Origin: Oscillospiraceae bacterium
Lineage (GTDB): Bacteria > Bacillota > Clostridia > Oscillospirales > CAG-272
Direction of reading: 5' to 3'
Length of the DNA stretch: 64,000 bases
NCBI GenBank assembly: GCA_015065105.1
Contig: SVQZ01000004.1
Coordinates: 1-64,000, forward strand
Shown here: positions 1 through 8,368 of the stretch, piece after piece
Position numbering within the stretch: position 1 is the first letter of the stretch
Layout of the letters: each line of letters begins with the position of its first letter
Notes under the pieces: generated by a model
What the model saw: only the letters and a program-made list of their open reading frames with translations
Databases searched by the model: none
Told to the model about the DNA's origin: nothing
Made by a program: the position numbers and the translations under genes

Positions 1-13
1 TGCATGAGCCGCG

Positions 14-66
14 AAGCATAGAAAAAGCATCTTTCCGCTTCGCTTCAAGATGCTTTTTCTATGCTT
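14..66. terminator. Perfect 20-bp stem hairpin, probable bidirectional terminator
   Basis: Positions 14-33 and 47-66 are exact reverse complements around a 13-nt loop. The stem holds an A-run on the left and a T-run on the right, so it can terminate transcripts from either side. It lies downstream of the minus-strand zinc-ribbon gene and of whatever gene lies before the window. Confidence 0.7.
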
Positions 67-132
67 TTATTAAATTTTGTTACTTTATTCTATTTTTTAT
101 TTACCCCAACTATTGACACAGAGCCAAAATAA

Positions 133-178
133 CAGAGGATCTTTCGTATAGAGTATATACGTCGGATCCTCTGTTTTT
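133..178 (+). terminator. Intrinsic terminator hairpin with T-run
   Basis: CAGAGGATC at 133-141 pairs with GATCCTCTG at 165-173, with a smaller internal stem, and is followed by TTTTT. The T-run faces the plus strand, so the strongest reading is a terminator for a gene left of the window. A degenerate R1 repeat starts a few bases after the T-run. Confidence 0.6.
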
Positions 179-186
179 GCTTTATA

Positions 187-240
187 TGAAATTACTTTGT
201 TTTGTATGAGCTCTTTTGCTTGCAAAAGGCTTTTGGTGAA
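187..240 (+). repeat. Degenerate copy of dispersed repeat R1
   Basis: The stretch starts TATGAAATTACTTTGTTTTG and resembles the R1 start TATAGGAAATTRCT followed by a GTTTCGTGTGAG-like segment. It begins about 9 nt after a terminator T-run, as several other R1 copies do. The 3' half is not recognisable, so this is a weak member. Confidence 0.35.
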
Positions 241-1365
241 TTAAAGCTTGGTTCCGCAGTTGGTGCAGAAAAGTATATCGCTGTCAAGCTTTTCACCGCA
301 GGAGGGACAGATCTTTTCCTTTTTTTCACCGTCCGCAGGCATACCGCAGTTGGTACAGAAGGCACTGCCGGTATTAAGCTCTGCGCCGCAGCCCGTACAG
401 AAGCTCTTTTGCTCTGGGGGGGTAACGGGAGGTACAGCCGTAACCGTAGGCTCATCGAATATTGCGGAAACGGGAGTACCGCACTCTGTACAGAATGCCA
501 TATCGGGATCAAGAGGAGCATTACAGTTTGAACAAAGGTTTACCGCAGGCGCTTCCTCTGCCTTTTCGGGTACTGAAAGGGGAGTACCGCATTCGGTACA
601 GAATGCCATGCCTGCCTCGATAAGAGTGTTGCAGTTGGGACATACGATACCCTCTGCCTCCTTATTATCCTCGGGAACAAATATATTGGTAGTATCCTCG
701 GCCGCTGCATTAACGGGTGTACCGCACTCGGTACAGAATACAGAGCCCTCGTTAAGCTTGTTTCCGCATTCAACACAGAAAAGGAGCTTTTCTTCTGCAG
801 GCTCTTCTTCAACGGGCTCCTCTTCGGGTACTTCTTCTTCAACGGGTTCCTCTTCGGGAGCTTCTTCGGTTACTTCTTCCTCTTCGGGAACGGCTTTGGC
901 CGATTCTTCCTCGGCACAGGGCTCGTCTGTCTTTTCGGGCTCGGGTATGGGAGCCGCGGAAAGGCAAGCACCGCAGCCGATACAGAAATTTGCACCCTTT
1001 GCGATGACCGCACCGCAAATTCCGCATTTTATAAGGTTTTCGGGGAGAACGTCTTCACCGCTTATTGCAGGAGTACCGCAAACAGAGCAGAATGCCGCGT
1101 CATCGGTAAGCTCGGTACCGCAGTTACTGCATCTCTTAACGCTTTCAAGGTAGGTTATTCTTTCCTGAGCCGCCTTGATAAGCTCAAGCTCCTTTAAGGC
1201 AGAGTCAACATGATCCTTGATATCGGGCGCCCTGTTTTCTGCCGCCGCCTCAACGTATGCCTTGCCGATAACGGGGTACAAGGCCTCGAGCTTTTCCTCG
1301 GAGGTGAGTATGGCATCCTTGAGCTCCGCTGTGTTAACTGTGTTTTCTATATCGTATAAATTCAT
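241..1365 (-). CDS. Protein with seven zinc-ribbon modules
   Basis: About 374 residues. After an N-terminal alpha-helical region of about 80 residues, two CxxC-(13)-CxxC modules (such as CSNCG...FCSVCG) are followed by a glutamate/proline-rich acidic linker with EEEPVEEE-like repeats, then five more modules with the FCTECG or FCTNCG signature. Each module should bind one zinc. No enzymatic domain, signal peptide or membrane span is visible, so it is probably a cytoplasmic adaptor or nucleic-acid or protein-binding protein; the function is unknown. I chose the ATG at 1365 because GGAGG lies 7 nt upstream; an in-frame start at 1395 lacks a Shine-Dalgarno. It is divergent from another zinc-ribbon gene at 1550 across a 184-bp intergenic region. 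Confidence 0.85.
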   Translation of the reverse strand: MNLYDIENTVNTAELKDAILTSEEKLEALYPVIGKAYVEAAAENRAPDIKDHVDSALKELELIKAAQERITYLESVKRCSNCGTELTDDAAFCSVCGTPAISGEDVLPENLIKCGICGAVIAKGANFCIGCGACLSAAPIPEPEKTDEPCAEEESAKAVPEEEEVTEEAPEEEPVEEEVPEEEPVEEEPAEEKLLFCVECGNKLNEGSVFCTECGTPVNAAAEDTTNIFVPEDNKEAEGIVCPNCNTLIEAGMAFCTECGTPLSVPEKAEEAPAVNLCSNCNAPLDPDMAFCTECGTPVSAIFDEPTVTAVPPVTPPEQKSFCTGCGAELNTGSAFCTNCGMPADGEKKEKICPSCGEKLDSDILFCTNCGTKL

Positions 1366-1403
1366 TTTTTGCCTCCGTGAGTAAAAATATGTCATATATA
1401 ATA

Positions 1404-1432
1404 GTATAATACGAAATACTCTGTAAAGTCAA
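1404..1432 (-). promoter_or_regulatory. Sigma-A-type promoter for the seven-zinc-ribbon gene
   Basis: Read on the minus strand: TTGACT (1432-1427), 17-bp spacer, TTATAC (1409-1404), about 40 nt upstream of the start codon at 1365. Confidence 0.6.
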
Positions 1433-1477
1433 GGGAAAATTAAATAATAATGTCAAACTATTATTTCGTCAAAGCTC

Positions 1478-1506
1478 TTGATTTTACGACAAAGCAATGC
1501 TATAAT
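1478..1506 (+). promoter_or_regulatory. Sigma-A promoter for the zinc-ribbon membrane protein
   Basis: TTGATT at 1478-1483, 17-bp spacer, TATAAT at 1501-1506. It lies 44 nt before the chosen ATG at 1550, which argues against the upstream in-frame ATG at 1478 that lies inside the promoter. Confidence 0.75.
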
Positions 1507-1549
1507 CGAAGTATGTAAATTATATAATAAACAAAAAGGAGATTATGTT

Positions 1550-3316
1550 ATGTATTGTAAGAACTGCGGTGCGCAATTACCCGAAAACGCTGCCTTTTGC
1601 GGTAAGTGCGGAGCAAAGCTTGAAGCTGCTGCAGAAGCTGAGATAAAAGCATCGGCTATTCCCGAAGAAATAAATGAAAATACAGTATCCGAGGTCTTGC
1701 CCTCCGAAGAAAAGCCGCAGGAGGAAAGCGGTACTCCGGAGAGCGGTAAAGCCTCCGGGCCGTCAGAAGACCAAGGGGGAGAGACTGTAACGCAAGACCC
1801 CTCGGAGGAGGATATCTTCGCCGAGCCCAAAAAGAAAAAGCGCTCATGTCTTCCCTTTGTTATAGCAGCGGTTGTAGTCTTGGCTATTATAGCAGGCGCA
1901 GTTATCGCCTTCTTCCCCTACGTTGCGAATACCGCCATGAGATTGGCATCTCCCGAAAAGCATCAGGCATATATCTATAAAAATGCCGCAAAGGATCTCG
2001 CAGAAGGTTATCTTTGCGGTGCGGTTGATGCAATGACAAGGATCGACGGTAAGAGTGCTGACGGAAAAATCGAGATAGATATCAGCAGTGAGGCTGTCGA
2101 GCTGATAGAAAGCGAAAGCGAGCTTGATCTTTCGGCTCTCGAAAATGTCGATATAGATTTTGAGTATTCGGTCAACGGTAATGATCAGGCGATCGATTTA
2201 AGCTCCGAGCTTTCCGATATTACTCTCAACGCAGAGCTTCGCACCAACTCAAAAAAGAACGAAGCTACCTTATATCTTCCCGAGTTTAACAAAAATGCTT
2301 TGGAAATAGACGGTGACGAGCTGGAAGTGAAATTTGCCCCCTTCTTTACCGTTCTTCCCGAAAAGGAATATATGGTATCCGCTCTTTGCGATTATACGGA
2401 ATTTCTCCTTCTCAATGCCCGTGACGTTAAGCGCGGAGCAAAAAATACAGAGATAAACGGACATAGCGTAAAAGCTACCTGCTTTGAGACCGAGATAACA
2501 AACGAGCTTGCAAAGGACGCGGCAATTGCCGTTCTTGAAAAGGCAAAGACCGATAAGGAGCTCGAAAAGTATATAACCGACCGCGTTATCCCCTATGCTT
2601 CCTATGACGAGGATATTGATTATGAAGATTACATCGATGACCTTATAGAGGATACAGAGGAATGGTACGAGGAAACAGAGGAAGAAGGATCGCTGTTCCT
2701 TTACACCTACGTTAATGCAAAGGGAGAGATAATTGCCGTAAAACTTGAAGATGATACGGACCTTCTGTTTATCGGCAGATATCAGAAGGGCAAGAACGTT
2801 TATTACGAGATCGAGATCATTGCGGATTATGAGGATGAAGAGGATGATCATATCGTTATTCTTGCCGAGGGTACTCTTATAAAGGATAAGCTCAGTATAG
2901 AGGCTGATTACTCCTATAACGATGAGGAAATGCTTTCGATTACCGTAACCGGGTTTGATCTCAAGGCTCTTAAGGAGGGCTGTATCAAGGGTGATATCGA
3001 AATAGGCGGCGAGGCATTTGCCGATGCCTTTGACGAAAAGGCGCTCAAAAATATTACGGTAAAGATCGAGGCAGACAATACGAAGGAAGAGACCGATACC
3101 TCTGTTAAGATCCTTATGAAAAAAGGCGAGCTCGCATCCGTAAGGATAGAAAGCAAGCTTAAGGACACAAAGAAGATAAAGCTTCACGAGGATGCCGTCA
3201 GCGATGCCGAGGAATGGTCGGAGGATATCTCCACAGGACAGATATTGAAGCTGCTTACTCTGTTCGGATATAACCCCTACGGAGAAATGGATCTCTCACA
3301 AACAGAAGAATTATAG
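1550..3316 (+). CDS. Membrane protein with N-terminal zinc ribbon and large extracytoplasmic domain
   Basis: 588 residues from the ATG at 1550, preceded by AAAGGAG. The order is: one zinc ribbon (CKNCG...FCGKCG, residues 3-21); an acidic, proline/serine-rich linker to about residue 100; a KKKKR stop-transfer signal; one transmembrane helix (about residues 103-127, rich in V/I/A); then about 460 residues outside the cell, acidic and beta-rich, with an EED/DYED-rich stretch near the middle. This layout is typical of Firmicute zinc-ribbon surface proteins, but I cannot assign the outer domain to a family with confidence. It lies just upstream of the ABC-2 exporter genes, so a shared role in envelope maintenance is possible but not shown. 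Confidence 0.8.
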   Translation: MYCKNCGAQLPENAAFCGKCGAKLEAAAEAEIKASAIPEEINENTVSEVLPSEEKPQEESGTPESGKASGPSEDQGGETVTQDPSEEDIFAEPKKKKRSCLPFVIAAVVVLAIIAGAVIAFFPYVANTAMRLASPEKHQAYIYKNAAKDLAEGYLCGAVDAMTRIDGKSADGKIEIDISSEAVELIESESELDLSALENVDIDFEYSVNGNDQAIDLSSELSDITLNAELRTNSKKNEATLYLPEFNKNALEIDGDELEVKFAPFFTVLPEKEYMVSALCDYTEFLLLNARDVKRGAKNTEINGHSVKATCFETEITNELAKDAAIAVLEKAKTDKELEKYITDRVIPYASYDEDIDYEDYIDDLIEDTEEWYEETEEEGSLFLYTYVNAKGEIIAVKLEDDTDLLFIGRYQKGKNVYYEIEIIADYEDEEDDHIVILAEGTLIKDKLSIEADYSYNDEEMLSITVTGFDLKALKEGCIKGDIEIGGEAFADAFDEKALKNITVKIEADNTKEETDTSVKILMKKGELASVRIESKLKDTKKIKLHEDAVSDAEEWSEDISTGQILKLLTLFGYNPYGEMDLSQTEEL

Positions 3317-3321
3317 TAAAA

Positions 3322-3346
3322 GATAAGGGAGGATACCTCCCTTATC
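3322..3346 (+). terminator. Hairpin between zinc-ribbon gene and ABC genes
   Basis: GATAAGGGAGG (3322-3332) pairs with CCTCCCTTATC (3336-3346) around a 3-nt loop. There is no T-run after it, so it may slow or partly terminate transcription, or stabilise the 3' end, rather than stop it fully. Confidence 0.45.
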
Positions 3347-3368
3347 ATTGATTTAATCGGAGAAAACG

Positions 3369-4043
3369 ATGGAAATTAAGGTTGAAAACATAAAAAAATC
3401 CTTCGGTAAAAGGAAGGTCCTTGAAAATATCTCCTTTGGTGCCGAAAGCGGAAAATGCGTTGCGATACTCGGCGAAAACGGAAGCGGTAAATCCACCCTT
3501 TTCGGTATTCTCTGCGGTCTTATAAAGGGGGAGGGCTCCTTTTTCTGCAACGGCAGAGACCTTATGAAGGAAAAGGCTCTGCGCTCCCGTATAGTAGGCT
3601 TCGTTCCCCAGAGTCCGCCCCTTATAAACGAGCTTACCGCCCGGGACAACCTCCGTCTGTGGTATTCTAAGGAGGAATTGGAAAGGGAATTGGAGGAGGG
3701 CGTTTTAAGGATGCTCGGAATTCACGATTTCTATAAGACCTCTGTCAATAAGATGTCGGGCGGTATGAAAAAGCGTCTTTCGATAGGCTGTGCCGTTTCG
3801 CACAAGCCGAAGGTGCTTTTTCTTGACGAGCCCAGCGCTGCTCTTGACCTTATATGCAAGGAAAGTATTGCAGAATATCTCAACGGTTTCAAAAAAAGCG
3901 GAGGTATAGTGGTGCTTGCCTCCCATGACACCTATGAAATAGAGAACAGCGACGACCTTTACGTTCTCAAAAACGGTATCCTTTCTCCCTATACCGATTC
4001 AAGAAGCCTTCACAGCTTGGTTGGGTGCCTGAGCGATGAATAA
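3369..4043 (+). CDS. ABC transporter ATP-binding protein
   Basis: 224 residues. Walker A GENGSGKST (about residues 37-45), Q-loop in GFVPQSPP, signature MSGGMKKRLSIG (about 130-141), Walker B VLFLDEPSAALD (about 150-161) and the switch histidine in VLASHDTYE. The family match is the DrrA/CcmA-type ATPase of ABC-2 exporters. It overlaps the next gene by 8 bp and forms one operon with two membrane subunits and the penicillin-binding-like gene. The substrate is unknown; drugs, lipids, peptides or wall precursors are all possible. Confidence 0.92.
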   Translation: MEIKVENIKKSFGKRKVLENISFGAESGKCVAILGENGSGKSTLFGILCGLIKGEGSFFCNGRDLMKEKALRSRIVGFVPQSPPLINELTARDNLRLWYSKEELERELEEGVLRMLGIHDFYKTSVNKMSGGMKKRLSIGCAVSHKPKVLFLDEPSAALDLICKESIAEYLNGFKKSGGIVVLASHDTYEIENSDDLYVLKNGILSPYTDSRSLHSLVGCLSDE

Positions 4044-5265
4044 GTTTTTCAGGTATTTAGCTCTCGGACTTAAGCGTGCGGCAAGGATATACCCCTTAGT
4101 GCTCGGCTTTACCCTTATCCTTTCTCTTTGCGCCGCCTTGCTTCTGACCTCCCTTTTTGCCGCCAAGGCAGAAAACAAAAGGAATCTTAAGGTCGGTGTT
4201 GTGGGAGATATCGGTGACAGCTATCTGAATATCGGAGTTGACACTCTCCAGAGCTTTGATTCCTCAAGATTCTATCTGACCTTTGTAAACGTTGACGATG
4301 AAGAGAGTGCACAAAAGAGGCTGACAAAGGGTGAATTTATAGGCTACGTTGTAATTCCCGAGGGCTTTGCCGATTCGCTTTCGGACGAGATCCCCGCAAC
4401 CCTTAAATACGTTTCTCAGAACGCTCCCAACTCTATAGCACCCCTTTTGACAGAGGAGCTTGTAGGCATTGTTTCGCAATTCGTTCTCGAAAGTCAGAAC
4501 GGTATATACGGAGTTGAGGATATTGCATGGGATCATGACGTAGAAATAGATATGTATGATGCGAACATGACCTTTATCAATTCTGTTCTGGCAAGAGACA
4601 CCGTGTATGACGTAGAGGTCTTGGGTGTGGGTAACGGTCTCGGCTTTACCGCATATTATATCTTTGCACTCATAATGGTGCTTATACTTCTTTGGGGTAT
4701 AACGGGCTGTCTTTATCTTGTCAGGACGGATATGGCTCTGCCGAGACTTCTTTGCTCCCGTTCCTATGGCTCATTTTTACAGATAATCGCGGAATATATC
4801 CCCTTTACCGTTATGACCGCCCTTAATCTGACAATAATAGTCTTGGCTCTTTCTCTCTTTCCGAGCGAGGAGATATATCACACCCTCTCCTATGCAATAG
4901 AGAGCCCTGCGGCGGCTCTTATGACCTCATTAAAGCTCGTACCCCTTGCAATGCTTATCTGCTCCATGCAGTTCTTCTTATACGAGCTTTGCTCAAATAT
5001 CATAAGCGCCCTTCTTACCCAGCTTTTGTCCATGCTTGCCCTTTCCTATATTTCGGGATTCTTCTATCCCTTAAGTGCGCTCCCCATGCCTGTACAGAAG
5101 CTTTCCGCCCTGCTCCCCACGGGAATAGGCTTTGATTACGCTGTAAGAGTGTTTTCATATGATCTTTCTTTCGCAAACCTTGCCGCGCTCATACTATATA
5201 CCGCACTTTTCCTTATTTTAAGTACGGCGGTAAGAGAATATAAAATAAGGAGGAGCCATTTATGA
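4036..5265 (+). CDS. ABC-2 type exporter membrane subunit 1
   Basis: 409 residues. One transmembrane helix near the N-terminus (about residues 18-40), then an extracytoplasmic region of about 160 residues resembling the YhgE/Pip-like ectodomain of ABC-2 permeases, then five hydrophobic segments from about residue 200 to the end. The start overlaps the ATPase gene by 8 bp and the end overlaps the second permease by 4 bp (ATGA), which indicates translational coupling. It probably pairs with the next gene as a heterodimeric pore. Confidence 0.85.
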   Translation: MNKFFRYLALGLKRAARIYPLVLGFTLILSLCAALLLTSLFAAKAENKRNLKVGVVGDIGDSYLNIGVDTLQSFDSSRFYLTFVNVDDEESAQKRLTKGEFIGYVVIPEGFADSLSDEIPATLKYVSQNAPNSIAPLLTEELVGIVSQFVLESQNGIYGVEDIAWDHDVEIDMYDANMTFINSVLARDTVYDVEVLGVGNGLGFTAYYIFALIMVLILLWGITGCLYLVRTDMALPRLLCSRSYGSFLQIIAEYIPFTVMTALNLTIIVLALSLFPSEEIYHTLSYAIESPAAALMTSLKLVPLAMLICSMQFFLYELCSNIISALLTQLLSMLALSYISGFFYPLSALPMPVQKLSALLPTGIGFDYAVRVFSYDLSFANLAALILYTALFLILSTAVREYKIRRSHL

Positions 5266-6401
5266 AAAAGCTGTTGAACAAGGCTCTTATATGGCTCGTA
5301 ATGCTTTCCAAGAGACTTCTCAAAAAAACGGGTTTTCTTATAATACTCCTTTTGATACCCGTTCTTGCTCTCTTTATGACGCTGTGTGCCCAAAACAACG
5401 AAAGCTCCTTTTTGCGTATAGCACTTTACGCAGGCAGGGATGATGCCGTCGATATAACCGATGAGCTTAAAAGGGAAGAAAGCGATATGTTTTCATATAC
5501 CTTCTGCGATAATGCCGAAGAAGCACTCAGAATGGTAGATTCGGGAGAAGCGGATATGGCGTGGGTATTTCAGGACGGTCTTTCGGGTGAGATAGAACGC
5601 TTTGTAAAGGGAGCGGGAAACACTCTTGTAACCGTTTATGAAAAGGAAGAGACCGCTGTATTAAAGCTGGCAAGAGAAAAAATATTTGCCCTTCTCTATC
5701 CCTATGTCTGCTATGAGATATATAACGATTATATCGACACAGAGCTGGGACTTCCCGATATCTCCGGGCAAGAGCGCAAAGAGGTGTATTATCTCTTTGA
5801 AAAGGACGATTCTCTGGTGGAATACACCACCTTCGGCGAAGGCTCGGAACAGAGTGAAAAAAACTCCTATCTTACCTCCCCCATAAAGGGTATGGTCTCT
5901 GTGCTGATGCTCCTTTGCGGTCTTGCATCCTCGATGTATTTTATCGCAGACGAAAAACGCGGGACCTTTTCACGTCTCAATTACCGGAAACGTCTGTTGG
6001 TATTGTGGACGGGCAATGTCTGCGCGCTCAGCTTTTCCGCAGTCTTCTCCACCCTTGCCTTTATCCTTTCAGGGAATTATACCTCCTTTATAAGGGAAAG
6101 CGGTGCAATGGCAGCGTATATACTTATCTGCGCGTCATTCTCTGCTCTTATGGCGGCTCTGATCCCCTCGCAAAAGGGATTCTCGGTGCTTATGCCCATA
6201 GCTTTGGTAGCCTGCACCGTTTTCTGCCCCATATTCCTTGATATACGCGCATTCCCCCTCATTCAAAAATTACTTCCCCCGTATTATTATCTTAACGCCC
6301 TGTCTTATCCCTCACAGCTATACCGCATGCTTATATATTTTGTAATAAGCTCGGGTGCGGCTTACGGGGTATATGCCCTTCGTCATTTAAGAGACAACTG
6401 A
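5262..6401 (+). CDS. ABC-2 type exporter membrane subunit 2
   Basis: 379 residues with the same plan as its neighbour: an N-terminal helix (FLIILLLIPVLALFMTLCA, about residues 26-44), an external domain of about 170 residues, and five C-terminal membrane segments. AGGAGG sits 8 nt before the ATG. The shared architecture with the preceding gene suggests an old tandem duplication, and the two permeases plus one ATPase would make a complete exporter. Confidence 0.85.
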   Translation: MKKLLNKALIWLVMLSKRLLKKTGFLIILLLIPVLALFMTLCAQNNESSFLRIALYAGRDDAVDITDELKREESDMFSYTFCDNAEEALRMVDSGEADMAWVFQDGLSGEIERFVKGAGNTLVTVYEKEETAVLKLAREKIFALLYPYVCYEIYNDYIDTELGLPDISGQERKEVYYLFEKDDSLVEYTTFGEGSEQSEKNSYLTSPIKGMVSVLMLLCGLASSMYFIADEKRGTFSRLNYRKRLLVLWTGNVCALSFSAVFSTLAFILSGNYTSFIRESGAMAAYILICASFSALMAALIPSQKGFSVLMPIALVACTVFCPIFLDIRAFPLIQKLLPPYYYLNALSYPSQLYRMLIYFVISSGAAYGVYALRHLRDN

Positions 6402-6422
6402 TATGATATAAAGGATATAACA

Positions 6423-7967
6423 ATGAAAAAAACATTTTGTCTGTTTATCTGCCTTGTGCTGATGCTTTCTTCCTTTGCATCATGTACGAAAAAAAGCGTA
6501 AAGGAAGAAAGTGAGACCGATAAGGGGCTTCATTTTGAGACCCTGCCCCCTGACACTCCCCCCGAAAAGGAAAAAGAGCCTCCCGAGATCGAGCTTCCCG
6601 ATGTTCCCTCTGTTATTTACACCACCGATTATACCGACCGTCTCAACCGTATAGGCACCGAAAAGGAGCTTATGCAGCTTGATGTGACGGGTGAGACCGT
6701 GTATTCATGGTATGTCGATGCGGCGCTTGACGATACGGTAGAGCTTCTCTGCGAAAAGCTTGAGATAACCGAGGAAGAAGCAAAGGATATGCTCTATACC
6801 GACGCGCTTCAGATATATATCGCCCAGGATACCCAGGTTCAGGAAATAATGGACGGATATTTTGCCGACCCCTCGAACTTTCCCGGTGCATATAACTACT
6901 ATGCGCCCGAGGCGGCAATGGTAATAACCGATCCCGAAACGGGAGATATTTTAGGTCTTATAGGAAAACGTACCGAAAAGAAGGATAACGAGACCCTCTG
7001 CTATGCCACCGAGGCAAAGCGTTCTCCCGGCTCCTCCATAAAGCCTGTTTCGGTTTACGGACCCGCCCTTGAATACAAAGTTATAAATTACTGCTCCATC
7101 TACCACGATTCCCCCTATACCGGTGAATGGCCCTCAAATTACCCCGAGGGCTACAGAGGAAACACCCAGATATATGATGCTGTCTGCCGCTCGGTAAATA
7201 CCGTGGCAGTAAAGGTATTGAATGACCTCGGACTCCAAAGAAGCTATGAGTTTATGCATGACAAGCTGGATATGGAAAGCATTCTCTACAGCGAGACCAC
7301 CGAGAACGGAAGAGTCCTTTCCGATATGAATTTAGGCTCTATGGGTCTGGGCGGGCTTACCTACGGACTTACCGTAAGAGAGCTTACGGGAGCTTATCAG
7401 ATATTTGCAAACGAGGGCAGGTTTTCGGGTACGAGAACGGTTGTAAAGATACTCGACCGCCACGGAAACGAAATCATAAACAACGTAAGGGAGGCAGAGT
7501 ACGTTATAAGCCCCGAGAATGCAAGCATAATGACCATAATGCTTCAGAACGTTGTAAAGAGCGGTACCGCAAATACGATCACCCTTGACGATAAGGTTGC
7601 CGTTGCGGGCAAGACCGGAACTACCTCATGGTTCCATGACAAGTGGTTCGTGGGCTATACTCCCTATTACGTGGGCGGAGTGTGGTTCGGCTATACACCG
7701 AGACAGAATATCGACGATCTTTTGGGTGACGGACCCTACCCCGTAAATATCTGGGAGGATATAATGGAGCTTATCCACGAAGCAAAGGTATTCGACCGAG
7801 AGGATTTCCAAAAGGATTTCACCGTAGATGACGGAGTGGAAAACACCTCCCTGTGCAGAGAATCGGGAGAAAGAGCAACCGAGAACTGCTATAACAAGGC
7901 AACCGGATATTACGCAACGGCGTCGATCCCCGAAACATATTGCTCGGTTCACGGATCAAAGGAATAA
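6423..7967 (+). CDS. Penicillin-binding transpeptidase without glycosyltransferase domain, probable lipoprotein
   Basis: 514 residues. The three penicillin-binding motifs are in order: SxxK as SSIK (about residue 202), SxN as SVN (about 259) and KTGTT (about 396). The segment before the first motif (YSWYVDAALDDTVELL and LQIYIAQDTQVQEIM) matches the linker that joins the two domains in class A PBPs, but the glycosyltransferase 51 domain is missing. Instead there is a short signal peptide ending in FASC, a plausible lipobox. It should cross-link peptidoglycan outside the membrane. It sits 21 bp after the ABC-2 permease and is probably in the same operon. Function in cross-linking is inferred from the intact motifs. 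Confidence 0.88.
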   Translation: MKKTFCLFICLVLMLSSFASCTKKSVKEESETDKGLHFETLPPDTPPEKEKEPPEIELPDVPSVIYTTDYTDRLNRIGTEKELMQLDVTGETVYSWYVDAALDDTVELLCEKLEITEEEAKDMLYTDALQIYIAQDTQVQEIMDGYFADPSNFPGAYNYYAPEAAMVITDPETGDILGLIGKRTEKKDNETLCYATEAKRSPGSSIKPVSVYGPALEYKVINYCSIYHDSPYTGEWPSNYPEGYRGNTQIYDAVCRSVNTVAVKVLNDLGLQRSYEFMHDKLDMESILYSETTENGRVLSDMNLGSMGLGGLTYGLTVRELTGAYQIFANEGRFSGTRTVVKILDRHGNEIINNVREAEYVISPENASIMTIMLQNVVKSGTANTITLDDKVAVAGKTGTTSWFHDKWFVGYTPYYVGGVWFGYTPRQNIDDLLGDGPYPVNIWEDIMELIHEAKVFDREDFQKDFTVDDGVENTSLCRESGERATENCYNKATGYYATASIPETYCSVHGSKE

Positions 7968-8010
7968 CAAATTGGAAATATAATATTAACACAAAAATAA
8001 AATTTGGGTA

Positions 8011-8039
8011 TTGACAATCTCAAGCACTTATGCTATAAT
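8011..8039 (+). promoter_or_regulatory. Consensus sigma-A promoter for tRNA-Arg/tRNA-His
   Basis: TTGACA at 8011-8016, 17-bp spacer, TATAAT at 8034-8039: a perfect consensus match, as expected for a stable RNA promoter. It lies 33 nt before tRNA-Arg. Confidence 0.9.
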
Positions 8040-8072
8040 ACACCTTGCCTGTCACGAGACGGGCAAGAATCT

Positions 8073-8149
8073 GTGCCTTTAGCTCAGTAGGATAGAGCAA
8101 CTGCCTTCTAAGCAGTAGGTCGGGGGTTCGAATCCCTCAAGGCACGCCA
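8073..8149 (+). tRNA. tRNA-Arg (anticodon TCT)
   Basis: Acceptor GTGCCTT pairs with AAGGCAC. The anticodon stem ACTGC/GCAGT encloses CTTCTAA, giving anticodon TCT. The T-arm holds GGTTCGAATCC, and CCA is encoded (8147-8149). Confidence 0.95.
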
Positions 8150-8217
8150 ACGAATGAAAGAGCGGAGAATGCATTATACCGTTCTTCGTTCCTTTCATTC
8201 TTTATATATATGCATAC

Positions 8218-8295
8218 GGTGGGTGTAGCTCAGTTGGTTAGAGCGTCAGGTTGTGGCCCTGAAGGCCGTGGGTTCGAATCCCATCATTCACCCCA
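8218..8295 (+). tRNA. tRNA-His (anticodon GTG)
   Basis: Acceptor GTGGGTG pairs with CATTCAC with two G-T pairs. The anticodon loop TTGTGGC gives GTG. A genomically encoded extra G at position -1 (8218) faces discriminator C, which is diagnostic for tRNA-His. CCA is encoded at 8293-8295. The start without the -1 base is 8219. Confidence 0.95.
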
Positions 8296-8301
8296 GAAAA
8301 T

Positions 8302-8332
8302 ATAAAGCCGCTTTAATAAGCGGCTTTATTTC
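8302..8332 (+). terminator. Terminator after the tRNA pair
   Basis: ATAAAGCCGCTT (8302-8313) pairs with AAGCGGCTTTAT (8318-8329), followed by a short T-rich stretch. Confidence 0.75.
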
Positions 8333-8368
8333 ATGTAAACAATTATTAATATAAAAGAGGTAAAAGAA

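Noticed and set aside
248..1153. Long plus-strand open frame opposite the seven-zinc-ribbon gene
   Set aside because: Low-complexity Ser/Gly/Gln product, the mirror of repeated Cys and Glu codons on the other strand; no ribosome site.
2270..3187. 305-codon minus-strand frame within the zinc-ribbon membrane protein gene
   Set aside because: It lies wholly inside a well-supported gene, has no ribosome site and resembles no protein family.
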